A DNA stretch of 64,000 bases from Iodobacter sp025352645 (GCF_033446605.1 NZ_JAWQUO010000013.1:71951-135950), one strand, 5' to 3'; shown: positions 7,313 to 16,537, numbered from the stretch's first letter. Made by a program: numbers and translations. The notes: generated by a model from the letters alone, not told the origin.

Positions 7313-8743
7313 TTGTCACGACGATTAATCGGTTTAATGCTGACCATCAGTTTAATAGCTGCCCCTGTGCAAGCAGATTTACCCAATTTGGGCGAATCTT
7401 CGCAAGAAAACCTGAGCCCGTTGCAAGAGCGGCAAATTGGTGAGTCGGCCATGCGCGAGCTACGGCGCAGCGGCGCGATGAGCGAAGACCCTGAGCTGGT
7501 GGCCTATTTAAGGCAACTAGGGGGGCGTTTGCAAGACGCCAGCGGTGAAACAGAAATCTCGTTTGTATTCTTCCCAATGCTGGACCGCTCAGTTAATGCA
7601 TTTGCTATTCCGGGCGGCTTGGTGGGGGTGCATACCGGCTTGATGGTGCTGGCGCAGCACGAATCTGAATTAGCCTCGGTGCTTTCGCACGAAATTGCCC
7701 ACGTTACCCAGCATCACTTTGCCCGATTATTAGAAGGGCAAAAAATGGCACCGTGGGTGACACTGGCGGCGCTTGGCTTGGCTATTGTGGCGGCCAGCCA
7801 AGGCAGCGGCGATGTGGCAATGGCCAGTTTAATGGGCAGCCAAGCTTATATGATTCAGCGCCAGCTGGATTACACCTATCAATTTGAGCAAGAAGCCGAT
7901 CGAATTGGCATGCAAACTTTGCAAAAAGCCGGTTTTGATCAAGCGGCTATGCCGATGTTTTTTGACCGCATGCAAAAAAGTACGCGCTTAGGCGAGGGCA
8001 ATGCGCCAGAGTTTTTGCGCACTCACCCCGTTACCTATAAGCGGATTAGTGATGCGCAATCTAGGCTTAAAGATAAGCCTTATCAGCAGGTAAAAGACTC
8101 CTTAGATTTTTTGTTTGTGCGGGAAAAAGCGCGTTTTTTGCAGATGGATGAGCAGGAGGCGCTCAATTACTATCGCAAAACACTCAGTGAAAAAAAATAC
8201 GCTCATCTGCCTGCACATTTATATGGTCTTGCCCAAGCGCAGCTAGCTGTCTTTGATGCCGATGGGGCGTGGGCTACTTTACAAAAAGCCAAGCAAGCTC
8301 TGGGTAAAACGCATGCTTCATTAGAATATTTGGCAGGCAGTATCCGGCTTTCGCAAAAGCACCCAGCGGAAGCGCTGCAAATATTTAAAGACGCCAGCAA
8401 ACGCTTTCCTGCCAGCCGAGCCCTGGTTTACGGCGAAATCGATGCGCTGATTGCCAATAATCAACTGGCCGACGCACTGACCAGCACGCAATATGCGATC
8501 GAGCTTTATCCTTCGGACGCTTATCTCTATCAACGTATTTCTAAAATCCAAGGCGCGCGTGGCGATGAGGTGCGCCAGCATCAGGCCCAAGCCGAGTACT
8601 ACACCCGCCTTGGCGAATACACCGCCGCCATCGAGCAATTACAGCAGGCGCAAAACACCGGTAATACGGATTTTTATCTGCTCTCCGCCGTGGAAGCACG
8701 CTTGAAAGAGCTGAAGCAATTGCAAATGCCTTTAAGTAAGTAG
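7313..8743 (+). CDS. bepA: BepA-like periplasmic M48 metalloprotease with TPR repeats
   Basis: A 476-residue protein with an N-terminal signal (cleavage probably after about residue 21), an M48 protease domain with zinc motif HEIAH at residues 126-130 and a downstream E-x-x-x-D pattern near residue 194, then a long helical C-terminal half of TPR type. Length and order match E. coli BepA/YfgC (487 residues), which degrades or rescues stalled LptD and other outer-membrane proteins. It starts with TTG just after the preceding gene. Pairing with the nearby lptM makes sense, since both act on LptD. Confidence 0.88.
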   Translation: MSRRLIGLMLTISLIAAPVQADLPNLGESSQENLSPLQERQIGESAMRELRRSGAMSEDPELVAYLRQLGGRLQDASGETEISFVFFPMLDRSVNAFAIPGGLVGVHTGLMVLAQHESELASVLSHEIAHVTQHHFARLLEGQKMAPWVTLAALGLAIVAASQGSGDVAMASLMGSQAYMIQRQLDYTYQFEQEADRIGMQTLQKAGFDQAAMPMFFDRMQKSTRLGEGNAPEFLRTHPVTYKRISDAQSRLKDKPYQQVKDSLDFLFVREKARFLQMDEQEALNYYRKTLSEKKYAHLPAHLYGLAQAQLAVFDADGAWATLQKAKQALGKTHASLEYLAGSIRLSQKHPAEALQIFKDASKRFPASRALVYGEIDALIANNQLADALTSTQYAIELYPSDAYLYQRISKIQGARGDEVRQHQAQAEYYTRLGEYTAAIEQLQQAQNTGNTDFYLLSAVEARLKELKQLQMPLSK

Positions 8744-9178
8744 CTATTTCAACTGCCCCACCTTAAACCGCAATATCTCTAGATAAACTGCTGGATCGGG
8801 CGGGGTGTTGTTTCTTTGCGCTTGCCACATCATCTCGCCTAAGCCATCCATCATGGCGTGCAGGGCGGTGTGCTCTAGCGATAATCTTTCGCATAGCTGC
8901 TGGTATAAGGCTTTTACCCCGGCAGGTTGGTCGATTGAGATTTGCTCTTCAATTGCCAGATGCATGCTGATATGCAAAAACGGATTAGTTTCGCCATATT
9001 CAGGTGGCCAGTCTTTATCTAAGTATTCTTCGGATAGAATGGGTTGATATTCGGGGTGGTGCAGCAAGATCCCTGCGATGATTTTTTCAATATCAGCCAG
9101 TGGGGCGTGCGCTTGATGCTTTTGCCATGCCTGAATAAAAAATCGGCGGGCTTCGTCCCTTGATGGGTTAAATAACAT
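8744..9178 (-). CDS. DUF1841 family protein
   Basis: About 144 residues, all-helical, beginning MLFNPSRDEARRFF, with HPEYQP and the ETNPFLHISMHLAI segment with two His residues typical of the DUF1841 family. The function is unknown. The frame is open to a TTG at 9199, but the ATG at 9178 matches the family N-terminus. Convergent with bepA: the two stop codons touch, with no room for a terminator between them. Divergent from the peroxidase gene 24 bp away. Confidence 0.8.
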   Translation of the reverse strand: MLFNPSRDEARRFFIQAWQKHQAHAPLADIEKIIAGILLHHPEYQPILSEEYLDKDWPPEYGETNPFLHISMHLAIEEQISIDQPAGVKALYQQLCERLSLEHTALHAMMDGLGEMMWQAQRNNTPPDPAVYLEILRFKVGQLK

Positions 9179-9201
9179 ATGTTCTCTACAAAGGATCAAT
9201 A

Positions 9202-9681
9202 ATGAGCAATATCTATGATTTTAGCGTGCAAGGGATAGGCGGGGAAACGGTTGATTTAGCGCAGTACGCTGGCTCGGTGATTTTAGTGGTGAATGTAGCC
9301 AGCCACTGCGGCTTTACCCCGCAGTATGAAGGCTTGCAGGCGCTCTATGCACAGTATAAAGACCGTGGCTTGGTGGTGCTGGGTTTTCCATGCAATCAGT
9401 TTGGTGCGCAGGAGCCAGGTAACGAGGCAGAGATCCTAGATTTTTGCACCACCAACTACAGCATTGATTTCCCTATGTTTGCCAAGGTGGATGTGAACGG
9501 TGAAAACGCCGCGCCGCTCTATAACTGGCTGAAGGATGAAAAGCCGGGACTATTGGGTATCGAGGCCATAAAGTGGAATTTCAGTAAATTTTTACTAGAT
9601 AAGCAAGGTAAAGTAGTTGATCGCTTTGCTCCCATGACAAAACCATCTGAGTTGGCGGCTGAGATTGAAAAGCTGCTGTAA
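9202..9681 (+). CDS. Glutathione peroxidase family thiol peroxidase
   Basis: A 159-residue thioredoxin-fold peroxidase. The peroxidatic Cys36 is in SHCGFTPQY, followed by the Gln-bearing GFPCNQFGAQEPG and the Trp-bearing IKWNFSKFL, which complete the catalytic triad. It uses Cys rather than selenocysteine. A Cys in ILDFCTTNY could serve as resolving Cys, as in thioredoxin-dependent members, so thioredoxin may be the real reductant. AAGGA lies about 9 bp before the ATG. Confidence 0.92.
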   Translation: MSNIYDFSVQGIGGETVDLAQYAGSVILVVNVASHCGFTPQYEGLQALYAQYKDRGLVVLGFPCNQFGAQEPGNEAEILDFCTTNYSIDFPMFAKVDVNGENAAPLYNWLKDEKPGLLGIEAIKWNFSKFLLDKQGKVVDRFAPMTKPSELAAEIEKLL

Positions 9682-9716
9682 GCCTGCAATCTATTCGTAA
9701 TGATCTTGGCTTCGCA

Positions 9717-9745
9717 TTGATAGATAAGGGCTTTTGCGGTATAAT
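9717..9745 (+). promoter_or_regulatory. Sigma-70 promoter of carAB
   Basis: TTGATA (9717-9722), exactly 17 bp, then TATAAT (9740-9745). This near-consensus promoter lies about 100 bp ahead of carA, giving an untranslated leader of some 95 nt. Confidence 0.8.
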
Positions 9746-9766
9746 GTGGCTCAATTTTGTGCGAAG

Positions 9767-9843
9767 CGGGATAGCGGAAGCTATCCCGTTTTGCCATCCT
9801 CAGAAATATCCGAACTCAATCTTGTGGGCGCAACGCCCAGGAG
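9767..9843 (+). promoter_or_regulatory. carA leader hairpins, possible attenuator
   Basis: The leader carries a 9-bp perfect stem CGGGATAGC / GCTATCCCG with a GGAA tetraloop followed by TTTT (9767-9792), which looks like a short intrinsic terminator. A second stem TGGGCG / CGCCCA with a CAA loop (9825-9839) abuts the ribosome-binding site GGAG at 9840-9843. The two structures could set read-through and initiation of carAB. No leader peptide or known riboswitch is recognised. Confidence 0.5.
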
Positions 9844-9849
9844 CCGCCT

Positions 9850-10983
9850 GTGTCAAAACCAGCCCTTCTTGCGCTTGCCGACGGCACCCTCTTTCATGGT
9901 ATTTCCATCGGAACCGATGGCACAACCATTGGTGAGGTCGTGTTCAATACGGCGATGACCGGTTATCAGGAAATCCTGACAGACCCATCGTATACCAAGC
10001 AAATGGTCACGTTGACCTATCCACATATCGGTAACTATGGCGTAAGCCCGGAAGATGTAGAGTCGCATTCCGTGTTTGCCGCTGGCCTGATCATTCGTGA
10101 TTTACCACTCCTCCATTCTAATTTCCGCGCTGATATGAGCCTTGGCGAGTATCTCGTTAAGAATAATGTTGTTGCGATTGCAGATATTGATACCCGTAAA
10201 CTAACGCGGATTTTACGCAGCAAAGGCGCGCAGCCAGGTTGTATCGTCACTGGTGAGCATATCGATGCAGCCGCTGCCGTGGCAAAAGCCAAATCGTTTG
10301 GCTCGATGGCAGGGCAAGATCTTGCTAAGGTTGTGACATGCAAAGAATCATTCGCATGGACAGCGCGCGAATGGAAACTGGGTGCGGGTTACACCGAGCA
10401 AACAAACCCAGAATTCCATGTTGTGGCTTACGATTACGGTGTGAAGTACAACATCTTGCGTATGCTGGCTGAGCGCGGTTGCAAGCTCACCGTCGTGCCT
10501 GCGCAAACACCCGCTGCTGATGTACTGGCACTGAAGCCTGATGGCGTGTTTTTATCCAATGGCCCAGGCGATCCTGAGCCTTGTGATTATGCAATTGAGG
10601 CGATTCAAGCCATCTTAGCCACAGATATCCCTGTTTTTGGTATCTGTCTGGGGCATCAGCTCTTGGGTCTTGCCAGTGGTGCAAAAACCAGCAAGATGAA
10701 GTTCGGTCACCACGGTGCTAATCATCCGGTACAAGATTTAGCCAGCAAGCATGTGATGATCACCAGCCAGAATCATGGCTTTCAGGTGGATGAGACCAGC
10801 TTGCCAGCCAATGTGAAAGTAACGCATCGCTCCTTGTTTGACGGCACTGTGCAAGGGATTGCACTCACCGACAAACCGGCGTTTTCTTTCCAAGGCCACC
10901 CAGAAGCAAGCCCAGGGCCGAATGACGTGGCGTATTTGTTCGATAAATTTATCGCAATGATGGCTGAGCGTAAGCCAGTTTAA
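9850..10983 (+). CDS. carA: Carbamoyl-phosphate synthase small subunit
   Basis: A 377-residue glutaminase subunit that feeds ammonia to CarB for carbamoyl phosphate, the precursor of arginine and pyrimidines. The N-terminal domain (GEVVFNTAMTGYQEIL, TYPHIGNYG) is followed by the class I amidotransferase domain with FGICLGHQLLG, where the Cys is the nucleophile, and the His/Glu pair in FQGHPEASPGP. The start is GTG, 6 bp after GGAG. It is transcribed with carB, 72 bp downstream. Confidence 0.97.
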   Translation: MSKPALLALADGTLFHGISIGTDGTTIGEVVFNTAMTGYQEILTDPSYTKQMVTLTYPHIGNYGVSPEDVESHSVFAAGLIIRDLPLLHSNFRADMSLGEYLVKNNVVAIADIDTRKLTRILRSKGAQPGCIVTGEHIDAAAAVAKAKSFGSMAGQDLAKVVTCKESFAWTAREWKLGAGYTEQTNPEFHVVAYDYGVKYNILRMLAERGCKLTVVPAQTPAADVLALKPDGVFLSNGPGDPEPCDYAIEAIQAILATDIPVFGICLGHQLLGLASGAKTSKMKFGHHGANHPVQDLASKHVMITSQNHGFQVDETSLPANVKVTHRSLFDGTVQGIALTDKPAFSFQGHPEASPGPNDVAYLFDKFIAMMAERKPV

Positions 10984-11055
10984 GTAAATGTGGCCAGTCT
11001 TGGGCTGGCCGTATTCGATAAATTTGCGCAGCGTAAGCAGTTTGAGGGAAGAGCA

Positions 11056-14000
11056 ATGCCAAAACGTACAGATTTAAAAAGCATCTTAATCATTGGTGCT
11101 GGCCCGATTGTGATCGGCCAGGCTTGTGAGTTTGATTATTCCGGCGCACAAGCGTGTAAGGCGCTGCGTGAAGAGGGTTACCGCGTTATTTTGGTGAACA
11201 GTAATCCTGCCACCATTATGACCGACCCCAATATGGCGGACGTGACCTACATCGAGCCAATTACTTGGCAAGTTGTCGAAAAAATCATTGAGAAAGAGCG
11301 TCCAGATGCGCTACTGCCTACTATGGGCGGCCAAACAGCACTGAACTGCGCTTTGGATTTATGGCGTCAGGGCGTGCTGGAAAAGTACAATGTAGAGATG
11401 ATCGGTGCTAAGCCCGATGCCATCGATAAAGCCGAAGATCGCGGCAAGTTTAAAGATGCAATGACTAAAATTGGCCTTTCTACGCCAAAATCAGGCATTG
11501 CGCATAATATGGAACAAGCCCTTGCCGTGCAGGCAACGGTGGGGTATCCAACGCTGATTCGCCCATCGTTTACCATGGGCGGCTCGGGCGGCGGTATTGC
11601 TTATAATCGCGAAGAATTCCTAGAAATCTGTGATCGTGGTTTTGAAGCTTCACCAACCAATGAACTGCTGATCGAGCAATCGGTATTGGGCTGGAAAGAA
11701 TATGAAATGGAAGTCGTTCGCGATCGCGCCGACAACTGCATCATTATTTGCTCAATTGAAAACTTCGACCCGATGGGTGTGCACACTGGCGATTCAATTA
11801 CCGTTGCCCCTGCACAAACCCTCACGGATAAAGAATACCAAATCATGCGTAATGCCTCTTTGGCGGTATTGCGTGAGATTGGTGTGGATACCGGCGGCTC
11901 GAATGTGCAGTTTGCCACCAATCCAGAAAATGGCGAGATGATCGTCATTGAAATGAACCCGCGCGTAAGCCGTTCTTCTGCGCTGGCTTCTAAAGCAACC
12001 GGTTTCCCAATTGCTAAAGTAGCGGCCAAACTGGCCGTGGGCTTTACGCTGGATGAGCTGCAAAACGAAATCACGGGTGGCAAAACACCTGCTTCGTTTG
12101 AGCCTTCGATTGACTACGTGGTAACTAAAATCCCGCGCTTTGCTTTCGAGAAATTCCCGCAAGCCAATGACAAGCTGACCACGCAAATGAAGTCAGTGGG
12201 TGAAGTGATGGCGATTGGCCGCTCGGTGCAAGAATCCATGCAAAAAGCCCTGCGCGGCTTAGAAACCGGCATGTCTGGTTTTGATGAGATGACTACCGAT
12301 CGCAGCGTGATCGAAGCAGAAATCGCTAATCCTGGTCCAGAGCGTATCTGGTACGTAGCCGATGCTTTCCGCGTGGGCATGAGCTTAGATGAAGTCTTTG
12401 CTTTAACTAAGATTGATCCATGGTTCCTGCGTCAGATTGAAGATTTGGTTCAAGAAGAAAACGCGATTCGCGGCACAGCCGTTGAAAGCATCGATTACGC
12501 AACCATGCGTCGTCTTAAGCGTAAAGGTTTCTCTGATCGTCGTTTAGCCGCCTTGCTAGAAACAGATCAAGCGGCAGTGCGTAAGGCGCGTCATGCGCTG
12601 AAAATTCGCCCAGTGTATAAGCGGGTAGATACTTGCGCGGCAGAGTTTTCGACCGATACCGCTTATATGTACTCGACTTATGAAGAAGAGTGCGAAGCGG
12701 CCCCGACTGATAAACGCAAAATCATGATCCTTGGCGGTGGCCCAAACCGCATTGGTCAGGGTATTGAGTTTGACTACTGCTGCGTACACGCGGCGTTGGC
12801 GCTGCGCGAAGATGGCTTTGAAACCATTATGGTTAACTGCAATCCGGAAACCGTATCCACCGATTACGATACTTCGGATCGCCTGTACTTTGAGCCGCTA
12901 ACGCTCGAAGACGTGCTAGAAATCGTTAATATCGAAAAGCCGGAAGGCGTGATCGTGCAATACGGTGGCCAAACGCCACTGAAACTAGCGCGTGCTTTAG
13001 AAGCCAATGGCGTACCGATTATCGGCACAACGCCGGATATGATCGATGCAGCAGAAGATCGCGAGCGCTTCCAGAAGCTGCTGCAAGACTTAGGCCTGCG
13101 TCAGCCGCCTAACCGCACGGCGCGTAATGAGCGTGATGCGCTATTACTGGCCGCTGAAATTGGCTACCCACTGGTGGTGCGCCCGTCCTATGTATTGGGC
13201 GGCCGTGCGATGGAAATCGTACACCAGCAATCCGATCTAGAACGCTATATGCGTGAAGCCGTGAAGGTTTCTAACGATAGCCCAGTGCTGCTGGATCGCT
13301 TCTTAAATGATGCGATTGAAGTGGATGTGGATGCCATTTGTGATGGCACCGATGTGTTGATCGGCGGCATTATGGAGCACATCGAACAAGCAGGCGTGCA
13401 CTCGGGCGATTCGGCTTGCTCATTGCCACCATTTAGTTTGTCCAAAGAAATTCAGGACGAGCTGCGCCGCCAAACTGTAGCTATGGCTCATGGTTTGAAT
13501 GTGGTTGGCCTAATGAATGTGCAATTTGCGATTCAGGGCAAGGGAGACGATGCGGTGGTGTTTGTGCTGGAAGTCAACCCACGTGCATCCCGTACCGTGC
13601 CTTATGTTTCTAAAGCGACCAGCTTACCGATTGCTAAGATTGCCGCGCGTTGCATGGCTGGCCAAAGCTTAGTTTCGCAAGGCATGACCAAGGAAGTGAT
13701 TCCACCTTATTACTCGGTAAAAGAAGCGGTATTCCCGTTTATTAAATTCCCTGGTGTGGATTCAATTCTGGGCCCAGAAATGAAATCGACCGGCGAAGTC
13801 ATGGGCGTGGGCGCCACGTTTGCCGAAGCCTTTGTAAAATCACAATTAGCTGCAGGTGTTGCTTTGCCTACACAGGGCAATGTGTTTATCTCAGTGCGTG
13901 ATGGCGATAAAAACGGCGCGATCGAATGTGCAAATGTACTCGTAGCGCTGGGCTTTAAAGTCTTTGCAACCAAGGGTACGGCTGCAGCGATTGCTGGGGC

Positions 14001-14277
14001 TGGTGTTGCTGTGCAAAACGTGAATAAGGTAACTGAAGGCCGCCCACATATCGTGGATATGATCAAGAATGGTGAAATCGCCATGATAGTGAATACTGTC
14101 GACGAACGTCGTCAAGCCATTCAAGATTCTTACTCGATTCGCCATGAAGCCATGAAGGCTCGCTTACCTGTGTTTACAACGATTGCCGGTGCCAAAGCAG
14201 CGTGTATTGGTATGCGTGATTTAGGTGAAATGCGAGTTTATGATCTGCAGGGCTTGCATCGTACGATCAAACACTGA
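11056..14277 (+). CDS. carB: Carbamoyl-phosphate synthase large subunit
   Basis: A 1073-residue synthetase, the same length as E. coli CarB, built from two tandem ATP-grasp halves (GAGPIVIGQACEFDYSG near residue 17; GGGPNRIGQGIEFDYC near 565) and a C-terminal MGS-like allosteric domain (about 930-1073). It turns bicarbonate, ammonia and 2 ATP into carbamoyl phosphate. An open frame reaches back to GTG 10990, but the ATG at 11056 follows GAGGGAAGAG and begins MPKRTDLKSILIIGAG as the family does. The skipped stretch resembles a partial copy of the carA tail. Confidence 0.97.
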   Translation: MPKRTDLKSILIIGAGPIVIGQACEFDYSGAQACKALREEGYRVILVNSNPATIMTDPNMADVTYIEPITWQVVEKIIEKERPDALLPTMGGQTALNCALDLWRQGVLEKYNVEMIGAKPDAIDKAEDRGKFKDAMTKIGLSTPKSGIAHNMEQALAVQATVGYPTLIRPSFTMGGSGGGIAYNREEFLEICDRGFEASPTNELLIEQSVLGWKEYEMEVVRDRADNCIIICSIENFDPMGVHTGDSITVAPAQTLTDKEYQIMRNASLAVLREIGVDTGGSNVQFATNPENGEMIVIEMNPRVSRSSALASKATGFPIAKVAAKLAVGFTLDELQNEITGGKTPASFEPSIDYVVTKIPRFAFEKFPQANDKLTTQMKSVGEVMAIGRSVQESMQKALRGLETGMSGFDEMTTDRSVIEAEIANPGPERIWYVADAFRVGMSLDEVFALTKIDPWFLRQIEDLVQEENAIRGTAVESIDYATMRRLKRKGFSDRRLAALLETDQAAVRKARHALKIRPVYKRVDTCAAEFSTDTAYMYSTYEEECEAAPTDKRKIMILGGGPNRIGQGIEFDYCCVHAALALREDGFETIMVNCNPETVSTDYDTSDRLYFEPLTLEDVLEIVNIEKPEGVIVQYGGQTPLKLARALEANGVPIIGTTPDMIDAAEDRERFQKLLQDLGLRQPPNRTARNERDALLLAAEIGYPLVVRPSYVLGGRAMEIVHQQSDLERYMREAVKVSNDSPVLLDRFLNDAIEVDVDAICDGTDVLIGGIMEHIEQAGVHSGDSACSLPPFSLSKEIQDELRRQTVAMAHGLNVVGLMNVQFAIQGKGDDAVVFVLEVNPRASRTVPYVSKATSLPIAKIAARCMAGQSLVSQGMTKEVIPPYYSVKEAVFPFIKFPGVDSILGPEMKSTGEVMGVGATFAEAFVKSQLAAGVALPTQGNVFISVRDGDKNGAIECANVLVALGFKVFATKGTAAAIAGAGVAVQNVNKVTEGRPHIVDMIKNGEIAMIVNTVDERRQAIQDSYSIRHEAMKARLPVFTTIAGAKAACIGMRDLGEMRVYDLQGLHRTIKH

Positions 14278-14347
14278 TAATTTACGCCCTAAGGTTCGTG
14301 GATGGTGCTTCATTTTAATGAAGCATAAGCACTAGAACTTAAGTAAA

Positions 14348-14383
14348 AGCCGCCGTCCACTTGTGACGGCGGCTCTTCTTTTT
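14348..14383 (+). terminator. Terminator after carB
   Basis: Perfect stem AGCCGCCGTC / GACGGCGGCT around a 7-nt loop, followed by the T-rich CTTCTTTTT. It separates carAB from greA. Confidence 0.88.
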
Positions 14384-14402
14384 GGATGGAGACTGTAAAG
14401 AA

Positions 14403-14885
14403 ATGATAAAAATTCCGCTCACCGTACAAGGTGCGGTAAAACTGAAAGCCGAGTTGCAAAACCTAAAGAGCGTTGAACGCCCTTCAGTGATTGCAGCAAT
14501 TGCCGAAGCACGCTCACACGGTGATTTATCGGAAAACGCTGAGTATGATGCAGCGAAAGAGAGGCAGGGCTTTGTGGAAGGGCGTATTGCTGAGCTAGAA
14601 AGCAAGCTTTCTAATGCACAGTTAATCGAGCCAGCTAGCCTTGCTGAAACCGCTGAAGGCCGCGTAGTATTCGGCGCAACGGTTGATTTAGAAGACTTAG
14701 AAACCAGCAATAAAGTCACTTACCAAATCGTGGGTGATGAAGAAGCTGAAATCAAAGAATTTAAAATCTCAGTGTCTAGCCCGATTGCCCGCGCGCTAAT
14801 CGGTAAATATGCCGGTGATGTAGCCGAAGTGATGGCACCGGGCGGCATCCGTGAGTACGAAGTACTCGATGTAAAATACATCTAA
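14403..14885 (+). CDS. greA: Transcription elongation factor GreA
   Basis: A 160-residue factor that enters the RNA polymerase secondary channel and makes it cleave backtracked RNA. It has the N-terminal coiled coil with the acidic tip EARSHGDLSENAEYDAAKER and a C-terminal FKBP-like domain with the SSPIARALIGK segment. The start at ATG 14403 gives MIKIPLTVQG; an upstream TTG/ATG frame at 14382 lies in the terminator tail and is unlikely. Order carB-greA-DUF4149 is common in betaproteobacteria. Confidence 0.95.
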   Translation: MIKIPLTVQGAVKLKAELQNLKSVERPSVIAAIAEARSHGDLSENAEYDAAKERQGFVEGRIAELESKLSNAQLIEPASLAETAEGRVVFGATVDLEDLETSNKVTYQIVGDEEAEIKEFKISVSSPIARALIGKYAGDVAEVMAPGGIREYEVLDVKYI

Positions 14886-14904
14886 TACTGCCAAAGGGAA
14901 TGCA

Positions 14905-15348
14905 ATGGGCTTAGGTTCAGGTTTAAAAAACCTACTCACCGTACTGTGGATTGGCGGTATGTGGACCATCGGCGTCATCGCAGCCCCTGCGCTTTTTGCT
15001 GGCTTAGACAAAGCCACAGCAGGGATGGTGGCCGGTAAGCTATTTCATGCGATTGGTTGGGTAGGAATTGTAGCGGGCATCTATCTGGCTATTTGGTGTG
15101 TCTGGCAGATGGGCATGCGTGGCTTTCAAAGTGGAAAATTCTGGCTGGTGATAGGGATGCTGTTATGCACCTTGGTAAACCAGTTTGCGATTTTCCCAAT
15201 GATTGCTAGCTTAAAGCCTGCTGTAAGCACGGCCGCAGAAGGGATGTTTGGAGGGGGATTAGCGCAATGGCATACCCTTTCTAGCTTGATTTATCTCTTG
15301 CAAAGCGTGTTTGGTATAATTTACATCTGGTCTGATTCTGATCGCTAA
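14905..15348 (+). CDS. DUF4149 domain membrane protein
   Basis: A 147-residue inner-membrane protein with four hydrophobic helices (about residues 8-30, 45-65, 78-97, 120-140). The LWIGGMWTIGVIAAPALF start and QWHTLSSLIYLLQ near the end are typical of DUF4149, often encoded just after greA. AAAGGGA precedes the ATG. The function is unknown; co-transcription with greA is likely, the gap being only 19 bp. Confidence 0.82.
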   Translation: MGLGSGLKNLLTVLWIGGMWTIGVIAAPALFAGLDKATAGMVAGKLFHAIGWVGIVAGIYLAIWCVWQMGMRGFQSGKFWLVIGMLLCTLVNQFAIFPMIASLKPAVSTAAEGMFGGGLAQWHTLSSLIYLLQSVFGIIYIWSDSDR

Positions 15349-15413
15349 GCGAGCAAATTGAGCTGCTGCGGCAATGTGTTTTATGCATACATGGCAAAAA
15401 ACCACTAAAGTAT

Positions 15414-15438
15414 TAGGGCGACCTGAGTCGCCCTATTT
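15414..15438. terminator. Bidirectional terminator between the DUF4149 gene and yhbY
   Basis: Perfect stem TAGGGCGAC / GTCGCCCTA with CTGA loop between two convergent genes. The T runs on either side are short, so termination may be partial. Confidence 0.6.
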
Positions 15439-15452
15439 ACATTAAAGCCCGT

Positions 15453-15767
15453 TTATTTGGCTTTTTTTGCCTTGGGTAGTACGATCCGAGGCTTATCAGT
15501 ATTTGATGCGCGGTAAACAATTAATAACTTACCAATGTGTTGAACGGCAACCGCTCCGAGTTCAGAGCAGATCTTTTGCATGTATTCTTCACGCAGGGCA
15601 CGATCATCACCTAAAACTCGAATTTTAATGAGTTCATGTGCATCTAAATTAACAGCAATTTCGCGGATTACCGCGTCTGCTAGGCCATTATTACCGATCA
15701 TCACGACTGGATCGATATGATGAGCCAAGCTTTTCAGATGGCGACGCTGATCCGATGTGAGTTCCAT
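15453..15767 (-). CDS. yhbY: YhbY-type ribosome-assembly RNA-binding protein
   Basis: A 104-residue single CRM domain (CRS1/YhbY). MELTSDQRRHLKSLAH, the GNNGL turn (VVMIGNNGLADAV) and the ELIKIRV strand are typical. The E. coli homologue binds pre-50S particles. The tail is Lys-rich (PKAKKAK). It is divergent from rlmE, only 37 bp apart, the usual arrangement next to rlmE-ftsH; both proteins work on the large ribosomal subunit. Confidence 0.93.
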   Translation of the reverse strand: MELTSDQRRHLKSLAHHIDPVVMIGNNGLADAVIREIAVNLDAHELIKIRVLGDDRALREEYMQKICSELGAVAVQHIGKLLIVYRASNTDKPRIVLPKAKKAK

Positions 15768-15804
15768 TGTTTCAAATCCTTGACTAAACAGGCAATTTTA
15801 CCTC

Positions 15805-16425
15805 ATGGCTCGTAGCAATTCCAGTAATGCGTGGTTGAAGGAACACGTCAACGATCATTATGTCCATCAAGCAAAAAAAGAGGGCTACCGCGCACGCGCT
15901 GCTTTCAAACTGCTAGAGATCAATGAAAAAGATAAATTACTTAAACAAGGACTATGGGTTGCCGATCTTGGCGCAGCGCCAGGAAGCTGGTCGCAAGTTG
16001 CTAGTCAGAATGTAGGTGATTCAGGCCGCGTTTTTGCGCTAGACTTACTAGATATGACGCCGATCCGTGGGGTTGATTTTATTCAGGGTGATTTTCGTGA
16101 TGATGAAGTACTAGCGCATTACACTGAATTGCTTGCGGGGCGTCAGGTAGACCTTGTGATTTGTGATATGGCCCCCAATATAACGGGGAATGCCGTTATG
16201 GATCAGGCGCGCAGCATGCTGCTGTGTGAGCTAGCCTTAGAATTTGTTCGTGAGCAATTGAAACCAAACGGATCTTTTCTGGTCAAGGTATTCCAAGGTT
16301 ATGGTTTTACCGAGTACATGACTGCGATGCGTGAAACATTTACGACGGTGGTTACGCGTAATCCTAAGGCCTCACGCGATCGCAGCAATGAAACTTATTT
16401 GCTCGGCAAACAGAAAAAAGCTTGA
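15805..16425 (+). CDS. rlmE: 23S rRNA (uridine-2552-2'-O) methyltransferase
   Basis: A 206-residue SAM-dependent methyltransferase (FtsJ/RrmJ) that methylates U2552 in the A-loop of 23S rRNA late in 50S assembly. The catalytic K-D-K-E set can be assigned: Lys in AAFKLLEI, Asp in VICDMAPN, Lys in FLVKVFQG, Glu in SNETYLL; the SAM loop is LGAAPGSWSQ. Length matches E. coli (209). The gene pair rlmE-ftsH is conserved. Confidence 0.96.
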   Translation: MARSNSSNAWLKEHVNDHYVHQAKKEGYRARAAFKLLEINEKDKLLKQGLWVADLGAAPGSWSQVASQNVGDSGRVFALDLLDMTPIRGVDFIQGDFRDDEVLAHYTELLAGRQVDLVICDMAPNITGNAVMDQARSMLLCELALEFVREQLKPNGSFLVKVFQGYGFTEYMTAMRETFTTVVTRNPKASRDRSNETYLLGKQKKA

Positions 16426-16537
16426 ATAGTATTAAACGTGTAGAATTTTTTTCTTTCATCCCGAGCAGCCGGTCTAGCTTTAGCGTGTGTATTACACTCG
16501 CTCGGTAGGCTGCCAGGGGATAATCAGGAGTAGCGCC

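Noticed and set aside
10990..11055. 22-residue N-terminal extension of CarB from GTG 10990
   Set aside because: The ATG at 11056 has a strong ribosome-binding site and gives exactly the usual 1073 residues; the extension is derived from a carA tail duplicate.
11601..12083. 160-codon frame antisense to carB
   Set aside because: A shadow of the highly conserved carB frame, with no initiation signal.
16421..16450. Heat-shock promoter ahead of ftsH (CTTGAA near 16421)
   Set aside because: No CCCCAT-type -10 at the right distance; TAGAAT is 13 bp away, too near for sigma-70.
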